The position numbers and the translations under genes were made by a program. Below the pieces are notes generated by a model that saw nothing but the letters and a program-made list of their open reading frames with translations, was not told where the DNA came from and did not search any database. 64,000 nucleotides of DNA from Carnegiea gigantea. Its lineage: Eukaryota; Streptophyta; Magnoliopsida; Caryophyllales; Cactaceae. The DNA is taken from positions 248,001 through 312,000 of the forward strand of contig JAKOGI010000832.1 in assembly GCA_029747015.1 (NCBI GenBank), read 5' to 3'. Positions 48,948 to 59,719 of this stretch are shown piece after piece (position 1 is the stretch's first letter; every line of letters starts with the position of its first letter).

Positions 48948-49199
48948 AGAAGTTAATAGTTTTTATATACATAGTTTATGCGATTTAGTAGTGGTTGCAT
49001 GATCGAAGAAAGAAGGGGGCATATGTTTGAGGAGTTTGAAAGGAAGAGATTTTGAATCTGCTAGCTTTGAATCGATACACTATAAATATGTTGATGTCGA
49101 AATGACAATCTTATATGAATTTTGTTGCATCGAACTTCAAAACACAACTTTATCGATTACTTATCCTACATTAGAATGACTACTTATACTAAACTCTTG

Positions 49200-49990
49200 A
49201 ATTTTAGACTTGTTGCCTAAGTTTCATAGTCTTCCTAATGAAGACACATATCATCATAATTATGAGCTCATTATTACATGCTTGCCCGTGCAACTTGAGG
49301 GAATCACCAATGACCAAATTAGGTTGAGAGCCCTTTTGTTTTCACTTCAGGATAAGGCTAAAATATATTACCTACTCCTGGCTACATTTACCGCATACAC
49401 TCAAGTTCATAAAGATTTCTTAGGAAAGTTTTTTCCGAGCATCTAGGATTGAGTGCATTAGAAAAGAAATTTATGGCATTAAACAAATGACTGAGGAAAC
49501 TTTTCATGAGTGTTGGGAATGTTTTAATATGTTATATGCCAGTTGTCTCCAACATTAAATCTCTGAACAATTATTGATTCAATAATTTTATGAAGGTTCA
49601 TTACCGATAGATAGAAATATGGTAGATGTTGCTAGTGGGGAGGCTTTGGTTAATGAAACTTTGACTCAGCCTAGAGAACTTTCTAATAATACGGCCCAAA
49701 ACATTCAACATATTAGGACTAGGAATACCCAGTTAAGGAAGGTCAACCAGATCAGTTTAGGCCCATCTGTTGAAACCTAACTTTCCTAGCTCACTATAAT
49801 GATGAACTAACTCGTCATTGGATGAGTTTAGAAAGCAATAGATTTATGGTATTTGTTATACAGAGGGGCATTATACTAATGCGCATATGCCCCACACTAC
49901 AAGGGAGCGTGTGAATGTTGGTTTTTCCCAAACAAGGTCAAAGGAATGATCCGCCCTCAAATACTTACAATGAAGGATGAAGAGACCTAC
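49200..49990 (+). pseudogene. Element G Athila-type gag
   Basis: The capsid starts LPKFHSLPNEDTYHHNYELI and continues GITNDQIRLRALLFSLQDKA and HKDFLGKFFPS in one frame (49210-49445). After a stop at about 49445 and a frame change comes KEIYGIKQMTEETFHECWEC then FNMLYASCLQH, followed by ISEQLLIQ and a MVDVASGEALVNET stretch to 49690. Near 49935-49985 a nucleocapsid-type phrase NDPPSNTYNEG can be read. This is the Athila capsid in its proper order, although dead. CRM-like sequence begins about 120 bp downstream. Confidence 0.85.
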
Positions 49991-50104
49991 CAAACGTTAG
50001 GCATGGATCTAGATAATTCTTTGGAATTTGACCAACCAATGCATCAACTCTCTGCTCAGGATAGAACGAATTTCCTTCTAGAGCAAGTCATTAAGAATTT
50101 CCTA

Positions 50105-52756
50105 GAACAAGGGTCTTTGAGTATACTAGGGAATTCGAGCAATTGCTTATCAAATGTGACTTTAGGGAAGATAAGAAGCAAACCTTAGTGAGGTATATTG
50201 ATGGGTTAAATGAAAAGATAGCCCATGTTGTGGAATTACACCCCTACACCACCCTTGAGGAGTTAAGCTCTTTAGCTCATAAGGTGGAACTCTAAAAGAG
50301 AGTTAAGGGAAAGAATGAGTCTTTTAAATCCCAAAACCGAACCTATCCTTCACAAAAGCCTTCCTAGTCCACTCCTAAGCTTTTCACCCATTCAAGCCCA
50401 AAACCCCCTTAACCCACGGCCCCCAAATCAGCCCCTCAAACAACCCCTAAACTGAAAGAAACTAGGAGGGGTTTTAGATGAAGGACTTAGACACATTACG
50501 CTGAGTGCCCTAACAAGAGAGTGATCACCCTAGCAGAATATCAAGCACCCTTCGGGGAGGATATGGAGGAAGACAAGGAGGTACACTTGAATGAGGTGCT
50601 AGAGGAAGTGGTCGAGGGTCCGGATGAAGGAGAGCTTTTGGTGGTTAGGAGAGCCTTGAGTGGCTTGGCTAGTCAACAGGGGAATGGACAAAGGGAAGCC
50701 ATCTTTTGAACGAGATGAACCATAGGAGGCAAAGTATGTTCCCTTATCATTAATGAAGCGAGTTGCACGAATGTAGCATCCAAGACCTTGTGGAGAAACT
50801 CAAGCTCACGACCTCACCTCATCCTTCATGGGATACCATCTAATGGCTCAATCAAGGCAAAGGTATCCAAGTTTTCTCTCGTCGTTTGGTTTCTTTAAGC
50901 ATTGGGAAAAACTACAAAGATGAAATTTTGTGTGATGTGATTCCTATGGACGTATGTCATGTTCTCCTTAGTAGGCCTTGGCTTTTTGATAGGAAAGTCA
51001 TGCATGATAGCTGAATGAACACTTACTCATTTATCTTAGATCACAAGAAAATCACCTTTGCACCCATTAGCCCTTCCCAACTCCTCAAGCCAAAGAAATC
51101 CCATAAAAGGATGTCGTACTCACTACTCTCCTCAAGGTCGAAAGTCATGAGTATGAGTTGTTCAAGGAATGGCTCCCACTTGGCCTAGAGGACACCGAAC
51201 CCAACCCTTATTCTCACCCCCTCCTTGTTCCACTCCTCTAAGCTTATGCTCATGTCTTTCCACAAGAGATACCTCACGGCCTACTTCCATAAAGAACCAT
51301 CCAACACAAAATTGACCTCATTCCCGGATCCACCTTCCCAAACAAACCGGCCTATAGAATGAACCCCTAAGAAACCCAAAGAGATCCAAAGATAAGTGGA
51401 TAAGCTTTTGGCCAAGGGGATGATTAGGGAGAGTTTGAGCCCATGTGTCGTCCCAGCCTTGTTAGTTCCAAAGAAGGATAGGAGTATGAGAATGTGTGTG
51501 GATAGCAGGGCTATCAACAAGATCACTGTCAAGTACCGTTATCCCATTCATAGATTAGAAGACCTTCTTGATGAGTTGCATAGAGCCACCATCTTTTCTA
51601 AGATTGATCTTAGAAGTGGCTACAGTCAAATTAGAATCCAAGAAGAGGATGTATGGAAGACGGAATTCAAGACTAAGGGGGGATTATATGAATGGTTGGT
51701 AATGCCATTCGGTCTTACTAATGCTCCTAGTGCATTCATGCGTTCGATGAATCAAGTCCTTAAGCCCTTCATTATAAAGTTTGTGATGGTCTACTTTGAT
51801 GATATCTTGGTTTATAGACAAGATGAAGTTGAGCATGTTAGTTACTTCTAACAAGTCCTTGATGTTCTCTCCCATGAGAAGCTTTATGGCAACTTAGCAA
51901 AGTATCACTTTTTCACTCCTCAAATTGTTTTCCTAGCCTATATGGTTTCGATCCAAGGAATACAAGTCGATGAAAGGAAAATCCAAGCTATCAAGGAGTG
52001 GCTGGTTCCTTCTTCCATTCGCCAAGTAAGGAGTTCTTATGGTCTAGCCTCTTTCTATAGCAGGTTTGTTAAGAATTTTAGTTCAATCATGGCCCCTTGA
52101 TCGAAGTGCTCAAGTCCAAGAAGTTTGAGTGGAATTAAAAGGCTCAAACCGCCTTTAAAGACATCAAAAGAAAGCTCACTAATGCGCCCATCCTTGCGCT
52201 TTTCAAAAGTCTTTGAGGTTGAGTGTGATGCGTCGCGAGTGGGATAGGGGCGATCCTATCCCAAGAAGGCCGACTGTTAGCTTACTTTAGTGAGAATCTC
52301 AATGATGCCAAGTGAAAATACCCAACTTATGATGAGGAGTTTTATGCCATAGTGAGGGCTTGGAGCATTGGTGACACTACTTGGTGGGAGGGGAGTTCAT
52401 CCTCCATTTGGATCATGAAGCACCTAAATTCATCTAAGGACAACACGAGCTCAATCCAAGACATGCTAAGTAGATGATGTATCTACAAGCTTTCTACTTT
52501 GTGATTCACCGTAAATTCAGCCTCTTGAACAAGGGAGTGGATGCATTGTCTATAAGGTATCTTCACCTCTCCTCTCTTGATTCAAGAATCCTCATATTTG
52601 AGATGATCAAGGAGTTGTACCCCAAGGATGAAGATTTCAAGGAGACCTTTGAGGCATGCTCATGACATCCACCCAGCCCATTCCATATTGAAGAAGGTTT
52701 CTTGTTCAAAGGAGCTAAATTATGCATCCCTAAAGAAGCTAAACTGATGCTCATGA
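50105..52756 (+). pseudogene. CRM-like gag-protease-RT-RNase H fragment inside element G
   Basis: In order: capsid tail VFEYTREFEQLLIKCDFRED then YIDGLNEKIAHVVELHPYTT (50111-50295); knuckle remnant YAECPNKRVITLAEYQA (50490-50545); acidic linker (50550-50700); protease-like GKVCSLIINEASCTNVA (about 50727-50780) with the active-site D changed to N; reverse transcriptase open at 51396-51851, including [22 protein letters not shown] and [11 protein letters not shown] with intact YFDD; thumb to 52080; RNase H start [11 protein letters not shown] (52205); and a late part to KLCIPKEAKLM (52756). Integrase is absent. It closely parallels elements B and E. Confidence 0.88.
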
Positions 52757-53620
52757 TAGTCATGATTATTCATTTTATTTGATCATGACATATGACTGTG
52801 ATTAGAGGCAATAAAAGGAATTAAATTGTTTTCCCTAGATTGAGTGGAGTGGCAAAATAATTCATTATAATTGTAACTTTTCTTCTCTTGCCTTAAAGGA
52901 CAAAAAGGGAAAAAGAATAAAAACTTTGTGGGTTCACCAACACGGGTAGGTTCACCAACACGGGTAGGTTCAGGATGTGCGTCACTTGTTTTCCTTAAGT
53001 AAGGTCCTTGAATTTTAAGCCTGTGAATGGAGGAGACCTATGCTAAGAGAGTTAACCCCATTTAGGCTCGTCCACGACTTGAAGCAAGCCAATAAAGGGG
53101 GAAAAAAAGCTTAAAAAGGGAGAAAAAAATGCCAACTACAGTACCTATATTCAAGAGAGTTTGGGATAGGTAGTGTTTAATTTTTAATTCCCCATTTTGA
53201 AGCCTCGAATCTGTGCTTAAATGAAAAAGAAAAAAAAAACCTACAAGACAAGTTCAAAATTAATTTCAATGAGTTATTTCTTCTAGTTATCTCTATAGCT
53301 TTACCATGGTTTAATTTTTCCTATCTTTATTTTTGTAAGACCTCTTGAGCAATGTATGTACGCTTAAATAAGATGGATAAGTATTGTTCATGTTAACTTA
53401 TAAGGGAGATTATATAATGTTAACAAAGAAACTCTTTGATGTCAGTTGGGTGTTTAGTGGTCTTCCACTTGTGTGGGAAAAGGCTAACTTTTGAATCAAA
53501 CTGTTATCAAAGTGAGCTAATGCACAAAGCATACTTCATGTGTTACGTGTGACTCTATAGAAAAAGGCGTAGTTTTCAGGTCGAGTCTTAGATTTTCTTT
53601 GCATGAGGAGATCTAGAATT
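52757..53620 (+). other. Element G Athila-type post-pol region
   Basis: No gene. AT-rich with G/A runs around 53098-53130. The closing text TTTGCATGAGGAGATCTAGA then GAGAGTGGGGGAG is the usual ending before an Athila LTR. An 18-bp tandem pair lies at 52932-52967. Confidence 0.6.
52932..52967. repeat. Two-copy 18-bp tandem repeat
   Basis: GTTCACCAACACGGGTAG occurs twice without change, in an otherwise old region. It is likely a recent slippage or repair event. Confidence 0.9.
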
Positions 53621-53634
53621 TGAGAGTGGGGGAG
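53621..53634 (+). other. Element G polypurine tract
   Basis: TGAGAGTGGGGGAG directly before the 3' LTR start TGTTAAGTTATAA at 53637. Confidence 0.72.
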
Positions 53635-54945
53635 TTTGTTAAGTTATAATTTATTCATATTTTAAATAATTATTTAGCATATGTTATATAGATTATTTTA
53701 TCTAATTGACGTTATTTTATTTTTTTAGGTTAATTATTAATTAAATGAAGAGGAGAAAAAAAAATATGTCAGCAAATGGATTTCATATATCAAATGATCA
53801 AAGTTCATTTATCAAGTCTTTCTAAAAATAATGACCTATGGAAAGATTTATTTTTTATGATGATTTATTTTATGAAAATGGGTAAGGAAAGAAAGGAAAC
53901 TACTATTCCTACTTCGAATATCAGGTTTAGAAGCCTTGGAGGAGAAGAAACTTGACTAACCATAATTTTTGGGAAATCATACAATAACGTCAACCGCCCC
54001 TTGCCTCCTTCACCATCATCCCCACATCATCAATCCCTTGTCCACATGCCCATCATTATAATCACAACATCATCGTCATAATCATAAACATTATCTCACC
54101 ACCAAATCCTCTTGTCACCTTTATAATTATCACCACATCGCCATCACCTTCACGTTTCACTAACTTGCAAGATCAAGTCATCTGGCAGTAATCGTCATGA
54201 CATCTCCGTCAAGCTCACTGCTCCAAAAGTATAAATGTTTCAATTTTGATTTATTCAATTTGTTTCTAAACATGAGATTCTTAATTAATTATCATGTTTT
54301 AATGTTTAATATGAGTCAACAGTTTATTCACTTAGCGTCATCTATTTGAAGCCATGAAGTATTAGTTATTTTGGAACAAGATTTGTCCTTTACTATTTAA
54401 TTGATTGATTCATGATTGTATAATGATTTGTGCTTATTGTTCATGACATTTATGTGGGATTAACTAGATTGCATTCTCATTAGTTCAATACAAATTCATA
54501 TAAATAGTTAAGCATGCAAAACTATGGTCTCTTAGGCATAGGCATCACCTTAATTACTCATGAATAGCTCATACCTATCTCTTTTAATTAGGAAATTGTT
54601 ATAGATTTTTCTTAAATCAATTTGTGGTAATAGTTGAGGTTTTTCTTGTGCTTGATGCTCTAGTTTGATTAAATTCTTGCATTAGTACTACAGTTAACAA
54701 AACTAGTAGGGTTTTTTACTCAGGACTAGATTTAAGTAAACTACAAAATATGGAAAAATAGGGAGGACCACAAGGGGTTGCTTTCTACTTCTTGCTCATG
54801 AATAAATCAATTTTAACACTAATCCGCACAGTGCATATAGATTATGCTAAATGTTTTCTATTACAATGCTAAATTTTATAATTATTTATTTGTTTTTTAG
54901 TTTATTTTGTTTTTGGGTCAAATTTATTTTTAAAATTTTAAACAC

Positions 54946-55370
54946 TGTAACAGCCCACGACCACCCGCCATCGAGGTATTGTCCGCTTTGGGCAGGCGGG
55001 ACGCTACCACCATCCCTGCCCTCACAGTTTTGTCCTCAAAAGGCGCCTCGATGGGTTGAGGTTTCCCCACGCTTATAAGGCGTGGTTCGTTCTCCTCAAC
55101 TCCCGATGTGGGATACCTTTATCCACCCCCCTCTCAGGTGCCCAGCGTCCTCGCTGGCACATCGGGTCGGGTCCATGGCTCTGATACCATTGTAACAGCC
55201 CACGACCACCCACCATCGAGGTATTGTCCGCTTTGGGCAGGCGGGACGCTACCACCATCCCTGCCCTCACGGTTTTGTCCTCAAAAGGCGCCTCGATGGG
55301 TTGAGGTATCCCCACGCTTATAAGGCGTGGTTCGTTCTCCTCAACTGCTGATGTGGGATACCTTCATCCA
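54946..55370 (-). mobile_element. TRIM element 1 (LTR 180 bp, internal 65 bp)
   Basis: Two 180-bp LTRs, 54946-55125 and 55191-55370, each start TGTAACAGCCC and end CATCCA or TATCCA. They frame only 65 bp. That internal part holds the primer site (minus strand TGGTATCAGAGCC, initiator methionine tRNA type, 55177-55189), a stem-loop CCAGCG-TCCT-CGCTGG (55142-55157) and a purine tract next to the other LTR (55126-55137). It encodes nothing and must rely on proteins from another element. The LTRs differ at about six positions. The minus-strand frames across it are artefacts. Confidence 0.9.
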
Positions 55371-55377
55371 TAACAAT

Positions 55378-55802
55378 TGTAACGGCCCATGACCAACCGC
55401 CATCGAGGTATTGTCCGCTTTGGGCAGGCGGGACGCTACCACCATCCCTGCCCTCACGGTTTTGTCCTCAGAAGGTGCCTCGATGGGTTGAGGTTTCTGC
55501 ACGCTTATAAGGCATGGCTCGTTCTCCTCAACTCCCGATGTGGGATACCTTCATCCACCCCCCTCTCAAGGGCCCAGCGTCCTCGCTGGCACATCGGGTC
55601 GGGTCCATGGCTCTGATACCATTGTAACAGCCCACGACCCCCCCCCATCGAGGTATTGTCCGCTTTGGGCAGGCGGGACGCTACCACCATCCCTGCCCTC
55701 ACGGTTTTGTCCTTAAAAGGCGCCTCGATGGGTTGAGGTTTCCCCACGCTTATAAGGCGTGGTTCGTTCTCCTCAACTCCCGATGTGGGATACCTTCATC
55801 CA
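55378..55802 (-). mobile_element. TRIM element 2, same orientation, 7 bp from the first
   Basis: LTRs at 55378-55557 and 55623-55802, each 180 bp, with a 65-bp internal part at 55558-55622 that repeats the primer site (55609-55621) and stem-loop. It is nearly identical to TRIM 1. The 7-base spacer TAACAAT separates the pair. No clear 5-bp duplication flanks either copy; the left flank of TRIM 1 (AACAC) and the spacer share AACA. Confidence 0.9.
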
Positions 55803-56692
55803 CCCCTCATCATAAATTTCATTACCTCCTTCCCTAAAAAGTAGTGTGTTAGCATGTATAGGTAATTTCAGATTAGTTAGATTTTAAGTTTTAGTGTGGT
55901 TTAATTCTTAGATTGATTTTGTGTTCTAATTTTGTTACTGTTTATTGACTTCTTAGAATTAATGTTCAAGTTTGCTTCTTTTGAGAAATTTTTAGTTTTA
56001 AGTTACTTTACGGTTTGGTTAGGATTTTAATTCATAGTGATTAATTTTTGAAAGTTTTGAAGATCATTTAATAATTTTTGACAATTTATTTCTAGACTTG
56101 GTCCTAGACTATTAGTGAAAATTTTTATTTTGTTAAATTCAAAAATTAAGTCTTTTTATTGTTATTTTTAGTTTTTGGGGTTGGTTTGAATCTAAAAATT
56201 TAGGTTTTCTATGGTGATTTTTTGTTATTAATTTTCATATTTATTTTATTGTTGTTTATCATTTATTTGTTTTGAATTTTACTTTACATTTTCATTTTCT
56301 GCGGTATTTTTTAGTTTTATTATTACTGCAAATAATCAAATATATTTTTAAGTGAATTAATTTAAATATGTGTATATCTTTAGTTTGGCTAATTTTTTGT
56401 AATTTTATACATTAATTTTCCGATTTATGATTTTTTGCTATTATTTTTGTTTTAATTTTTGTGGCATTTTTCTTTTTCAATTTTCCAAAACGTTCAGGCA
56501 AGGTATTTACTATTTTCATTTTTAGAATTTATCATATTTTTCATAACATAGTTCCGTTTGTTTTAGTAATTAAAAGAAAAAGGGAAAACAATATTAGAGT
56601 AGTAAACTTAATTAGATCTAAACTTGTATATTATCGTAGTATTTCCTCATGGGATTGACTCTTGTTTATCTATACAATAAATCATATTTATA

Positions 56693-56779
56693 AATCTACC
56701 TCAACCACAGTGTCCCCTCGACGACAGCAACACCACTACCTAATCCGACAAATAGTGGCCTTGATTCTAGCCGCTATCC
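56693..56779. other. Junction of element G with element D
   Basis: The sequence changes from LTR to GC-richer coding-like text (CCTCAACCACAGTG). No TSD with 46715-46719 is visible. Confidence 0.45.
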
Positions 56780-58602
56780 AAATCATCGTTATACTCTCCT
56801 CCTAAATGAACCTATAAGGAAGACAAGAAATGATGAGGAACAAAAGAGCAAAATAAAGAGCCATTGATAAAGAAAACTGAATCTAGCCCTTGTCAATTCA
56901 GGGCAATGCTCTGCAGCTCGGGCGTGGTGTCCCTCTAACCTCCTCGATTCGCAGCACCCTGGAGGCGTCAAGGTACCTTAATTTAATGCTTATCACAAGG
57001 ATGTTGTCAAGATGCCACAACATGTAAGCCATCTTAAAATGAAAATACTAAAAAGAGTTAGGCTGATATTAGGTGTAATAGGAGGCATCTGATGCTCTTA
57101 GACAAACTCTACATAACGCCCCCTCCAAGCAGTAGACATAATCCTTCTCACCTAATCACTCAGCAATCTGCTTTGAGATAAGAGAGGATGTGAACATGGT
57201 CCATGAATTAGAAGGCTTTAGCCTACAAGGTGACGTTGAGCTGACGATCATCTAATGGTTCGCTTAATCTCCTAGGTACCAAACATACCCAAAAGGCCCC
57301 TCAAAAAGGACTCTCTGATGGAAAAGAGTGGCCTTACTAATGGAAGTATGGACACTCCCAAGCATCCACACAATGATCCTAGATCACCTGAAGTAAGATA
57401 GAAAGTTAGCGCTTCAAAGATTTAAAAGCAAAGACATCCAAACAAACTCAGCAAAGGAAAGCACACTTACATCCTTAATGGTTAGGCCATTCAGAGCTAA
57501 CTTGAAGCTGTTAATGCCCTTTATGACTGGAGCTTCACTCATGTAGTTATTACAAGTCCAGACACCATAAAAGGCACTCTTCTAGTGCCTTTGATACTAG
57601 GAGCAATCTTAGAGAAATGCTCCTGAAACCAAGGCTACAAAAGAAAATGCAAAGATCAAAACAGAGAACTAAAAATACTTCAATGCATACACAAAACAAA
57701 CCAAGCAAGGCTTATCTCGAGCACCTTCTAAAAACCCCCTAAGGTCACCATGGGTTAGTTCTGCCCATCCCACTAATAAGTTGCTCTCATGTACTTGAGG
57801 AGGGTGGTAAAAGTTACGGTGTCATCTAATAAAGATGGCACTAATTTTGCTTATCAGCAAAGATGGTGCAATTGAGCAAATACATCATGAAAAAGAAAAA
57901 GATCTCCTTGCTGCCCAAGGATCCCTTCAAAAACTCAAAGTTAGAAAGTATTATAGGGACTTAGACTAAGAGGCCATCCCTTGGTTGAAGACTTGAATAA
58001 CTCCACATGCCTATGCCTCTTCAGCTTGATGTCCGAGTACTAAGAGTGGGTGCCCCTATAAGGAACTCCAATCAGCATATAGAAGTCATATGGGAGTGAT
58101 CATTATCTCCCCTAGAGGAAAGTGAAAGGTTTTAATAATATCCCAAAACCTCTCAATCAAATCCTAAAGGAGGCAACGATTAGTTGCCTTCTAAGCCCCG
58201 TAGACTTTGATAAAGCAGTTGAAGCCAACACATGTTACCATCATCTTGTCAGTTTTAGGGAGCCTTCTATGCAGGCTTTCGATGTCGTGAAAGTTCCTAT
58301 AACCCTTCAGGAACCGTTGGTTTTGTAAAATAAAATTTAAAGTAAGGTCATCTTGTCAACTTTAAAAGAAATTAAAGAATTATCAACAAAACGGAAGAAG
58401 AATCAACAAAAAGAACTTACCACTCCCCGTTGACCAATGGTGGATATCTGGTTGTGGTTGTCTTCCGAATATAACAAGTTAGGCATGTTAAAGCAACCAC
58501 CAGGGATCCAGGATCTAACCCCATAATAATTTTCTACTAGCCTTTTTGTCACCTCGACAACGGGAAGGGGGAGCATGTGTGCCAATGATAATGTCAGCAT
58601 TT
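56780..58602 (-). pseudogene. Antisense frame of element D with plant mobile domain (PMD)
   Basis: Starting near 58600, the minus strand reads MLTLSLAHMLPLPVVEVTKR and GVRSWIPGGCFNMPNLLYSE. At about 58150-58090 lies RFWDIIKTFHFPLGEIMIT, which is the core phrase of the plant mobile domain (PMD; aminotransferase-like mobile domain). Further on, around 57300-57200, are pieces with FMDHVHILSYLKADC. Frames are broken by stops, for example right after EIMITPI. PMD occurs both in extra frames of Tat-lineage retrotransposons and in host MAIN/MAIL-type genes. The location between a Tat pol and a tandem-repeat region favours the retrotransposon frame. Its molecular role is unknown. Confidence 0.62.
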
Positions 58603-59239
58603 TTGCAAGAATTCAACGGAACCAAAAAAGCTGAGACTAACAAAAATAACCGCAGAGCAAGAACTAAACCTATGTTTCACTCTTAAGAGTTCTTTATACT
58701 CTAGAAATTTCTTAAGGACAAAAAACCTAGCCATTAAACCCTTAAAAACGAAGGTTCACAACGAAACCAAGCAAACCCTCAAGTTCTCTAAAATGAGCAT
58801 TAAATTCAAATTTTTCAACTCAAATTGCCAAGAATTGAGCAAATAACGTGAAAATAGCAAGAATTAAGTAATTACCTTGTGAATTGGAGAAAAAAATTGA
58901 AGCATTAGAGAGCTTGGGGTGTCGATAATGGTGTTTCTAGAAAGAGATAATTAAGGTGGGGGGCAAAATAGCACAAGAATAAGGAAGCAACAGGTTCTAA
59001 GAATTTCGCCACCAAGCGGTGCGCGAGACCACCCAGTGTCTATCACTAGTTGCCAAATCATGCCAATGTACCTAGCAGCATGCTGAATCATGCTACCATC
59101 TCAACATTTGACCTAGTGCTATCTATGCATGCTGCTAGAATGTAATTTTGAAAAAGAGGGATGATCTGCTTGCCAGAAAGCAAGTAACACCAGATGCATG
59201 CAAATTCGGTCCCACGACATTACAAAACATAAACACTCC
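58603..59239. other. Non-coding leader of the antisense frame
   Basis: No gene. It lies between the start of the antisense PMD frame and the tandem repeats, and could hold its promoter. I cannot identify one. Confidence 0.4.
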
Positions 59240-59714
59240 TTTAGTTGTTAAGAAAAAATTCTCCTCAAAAATTTTAACTGGTAGAGGCCATCAAGCCTCA
59301 AATTTTAAACAGGTAGAGACCTTCAAGCTTCAAATTTTAAGCCAATGAAGACTATCAAGCCTCAAATTTTTTAAACATGTTTGAGATCTTTGAGCCTCAA
59401 AATTTTTTAAAACCGATCAAGATAATCAAGCCTCAAATTTTTTAGCCTGTGAGACCGTTGAACCTTAAAATTTTTTAAACTGGTCGAGGCCGTGAAGCCT
59501 CAAAATTTTAAACCAATGAAGATCGTCAAACCTCATATTTTTTTTAACCAATGGAAACCATTAAGCTTCAAATTTTTATAGCGGAGGCCATCAAGCATCA
59601 AATATTTTCAACAAGTGAGGGACATTCAAGCCTCAAATTTTTACCGTGGAAATTATGAGGCCTCAATTTTTTTCAAATAGTTATGGGATCTTTAAACATC
59701 AAAACTTTTAAACT
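59240..59714. repeat. Degenerate tandem array, period about 36-42 bp, about 12 units
   Basis: Each unit reads roughly: pyrimidine-poor spacer, GAGRCCRTCAAGCCTCAAA, then a T run and AAAC. Examples of the core AAGCCTCAAATTTT occur at about 59292, 59361, 59433, 59498 and 59629. Spacing and spelling vary. Tandem arrays like this are known in the 3' untranslated regions of Tat-lineage elements. The array is cut by element E at 59720. Confidence 0.85.
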
Positions 59715-59719
59715 GGTAT
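59715..59719. repeat. Presumed element E target duplication, left (GGTAT)
   Basis: The five bases before the LTR start TGATGTATG. The right copy is outside the window, so it cannot be confirmed. Confidence 0.4.

Larger units (their letters stand above)
46720..56692 (+). mobile_element. Element G: Athila-type element with CRM-like core (chimera)
   Basis: Two long direct repeats, 46720-48925 and 53637-56692 (the second enlarged by TRIM insertions), frame an internal region on the plus strand. Primer site, gag (49200-49990) and post-pol region (52757-53636) are Athila-type. The core, 50105-52756, is CRM-like gag to RNase H and has neither LTRs nor integrase. Athila pol is absent. The first 43 bases of the 5' LTR and about the last 30 of the 3' LTR are missing, so no target duplication can be seen. 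The element disrupts the antisense frame of element D. Confidence 0.8.
53637..56692 (+). repeat. Element G 3' LTR, enlarged by TRIM insertions
   Basis: It starts TGTTAAGTTATAA right after the polypurine tract. It aligns with the 5' LTR apart from the block at 54946-55802. By eye the two LTRs differ at a fifth or more of the positions, so the element is old. Similarity stops at about 56692, before the expected LTR end. Confidence 0.85.
36948..59714 (+). mobile_element. Element D: large Tat-lineage gypsy retrotransposon, multiply interrupted
   Basis: Plus-strand order: primer site (36950), gag, protease, reverse transcriptase, RNase H, integrase (to 45330), an A-rich spacer, an antisense reading frame with plant mobile domain (58602 back to about 46080), and a tandem-repeat region (59240-59714). 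This is the layout of Tat-lineage elements with an extra antisense frame downstream of pol. It is interrupted by a probable solo LTR (43275-44102) and element G (46720-56692); element E took its right end at 59720. The 3' LTR would be beyond E. The unity of the parts is inferred from order and orientation. Confidence 0.68.

Noticed and set aside
54851..55747. Several open frames with a repeated proline/tryptophan-rich text on both strands
   Set aside because: They are chance frames across the TRIM LTRs; the repeat comes from the four LTR copies.
59240..59714. Regularly spaced repeats that could suggest a CRISPR array
   Set aside because: Units are degenerate, spacing varies, spacers are not unique sequences, and the context is a plant retrotransposon.
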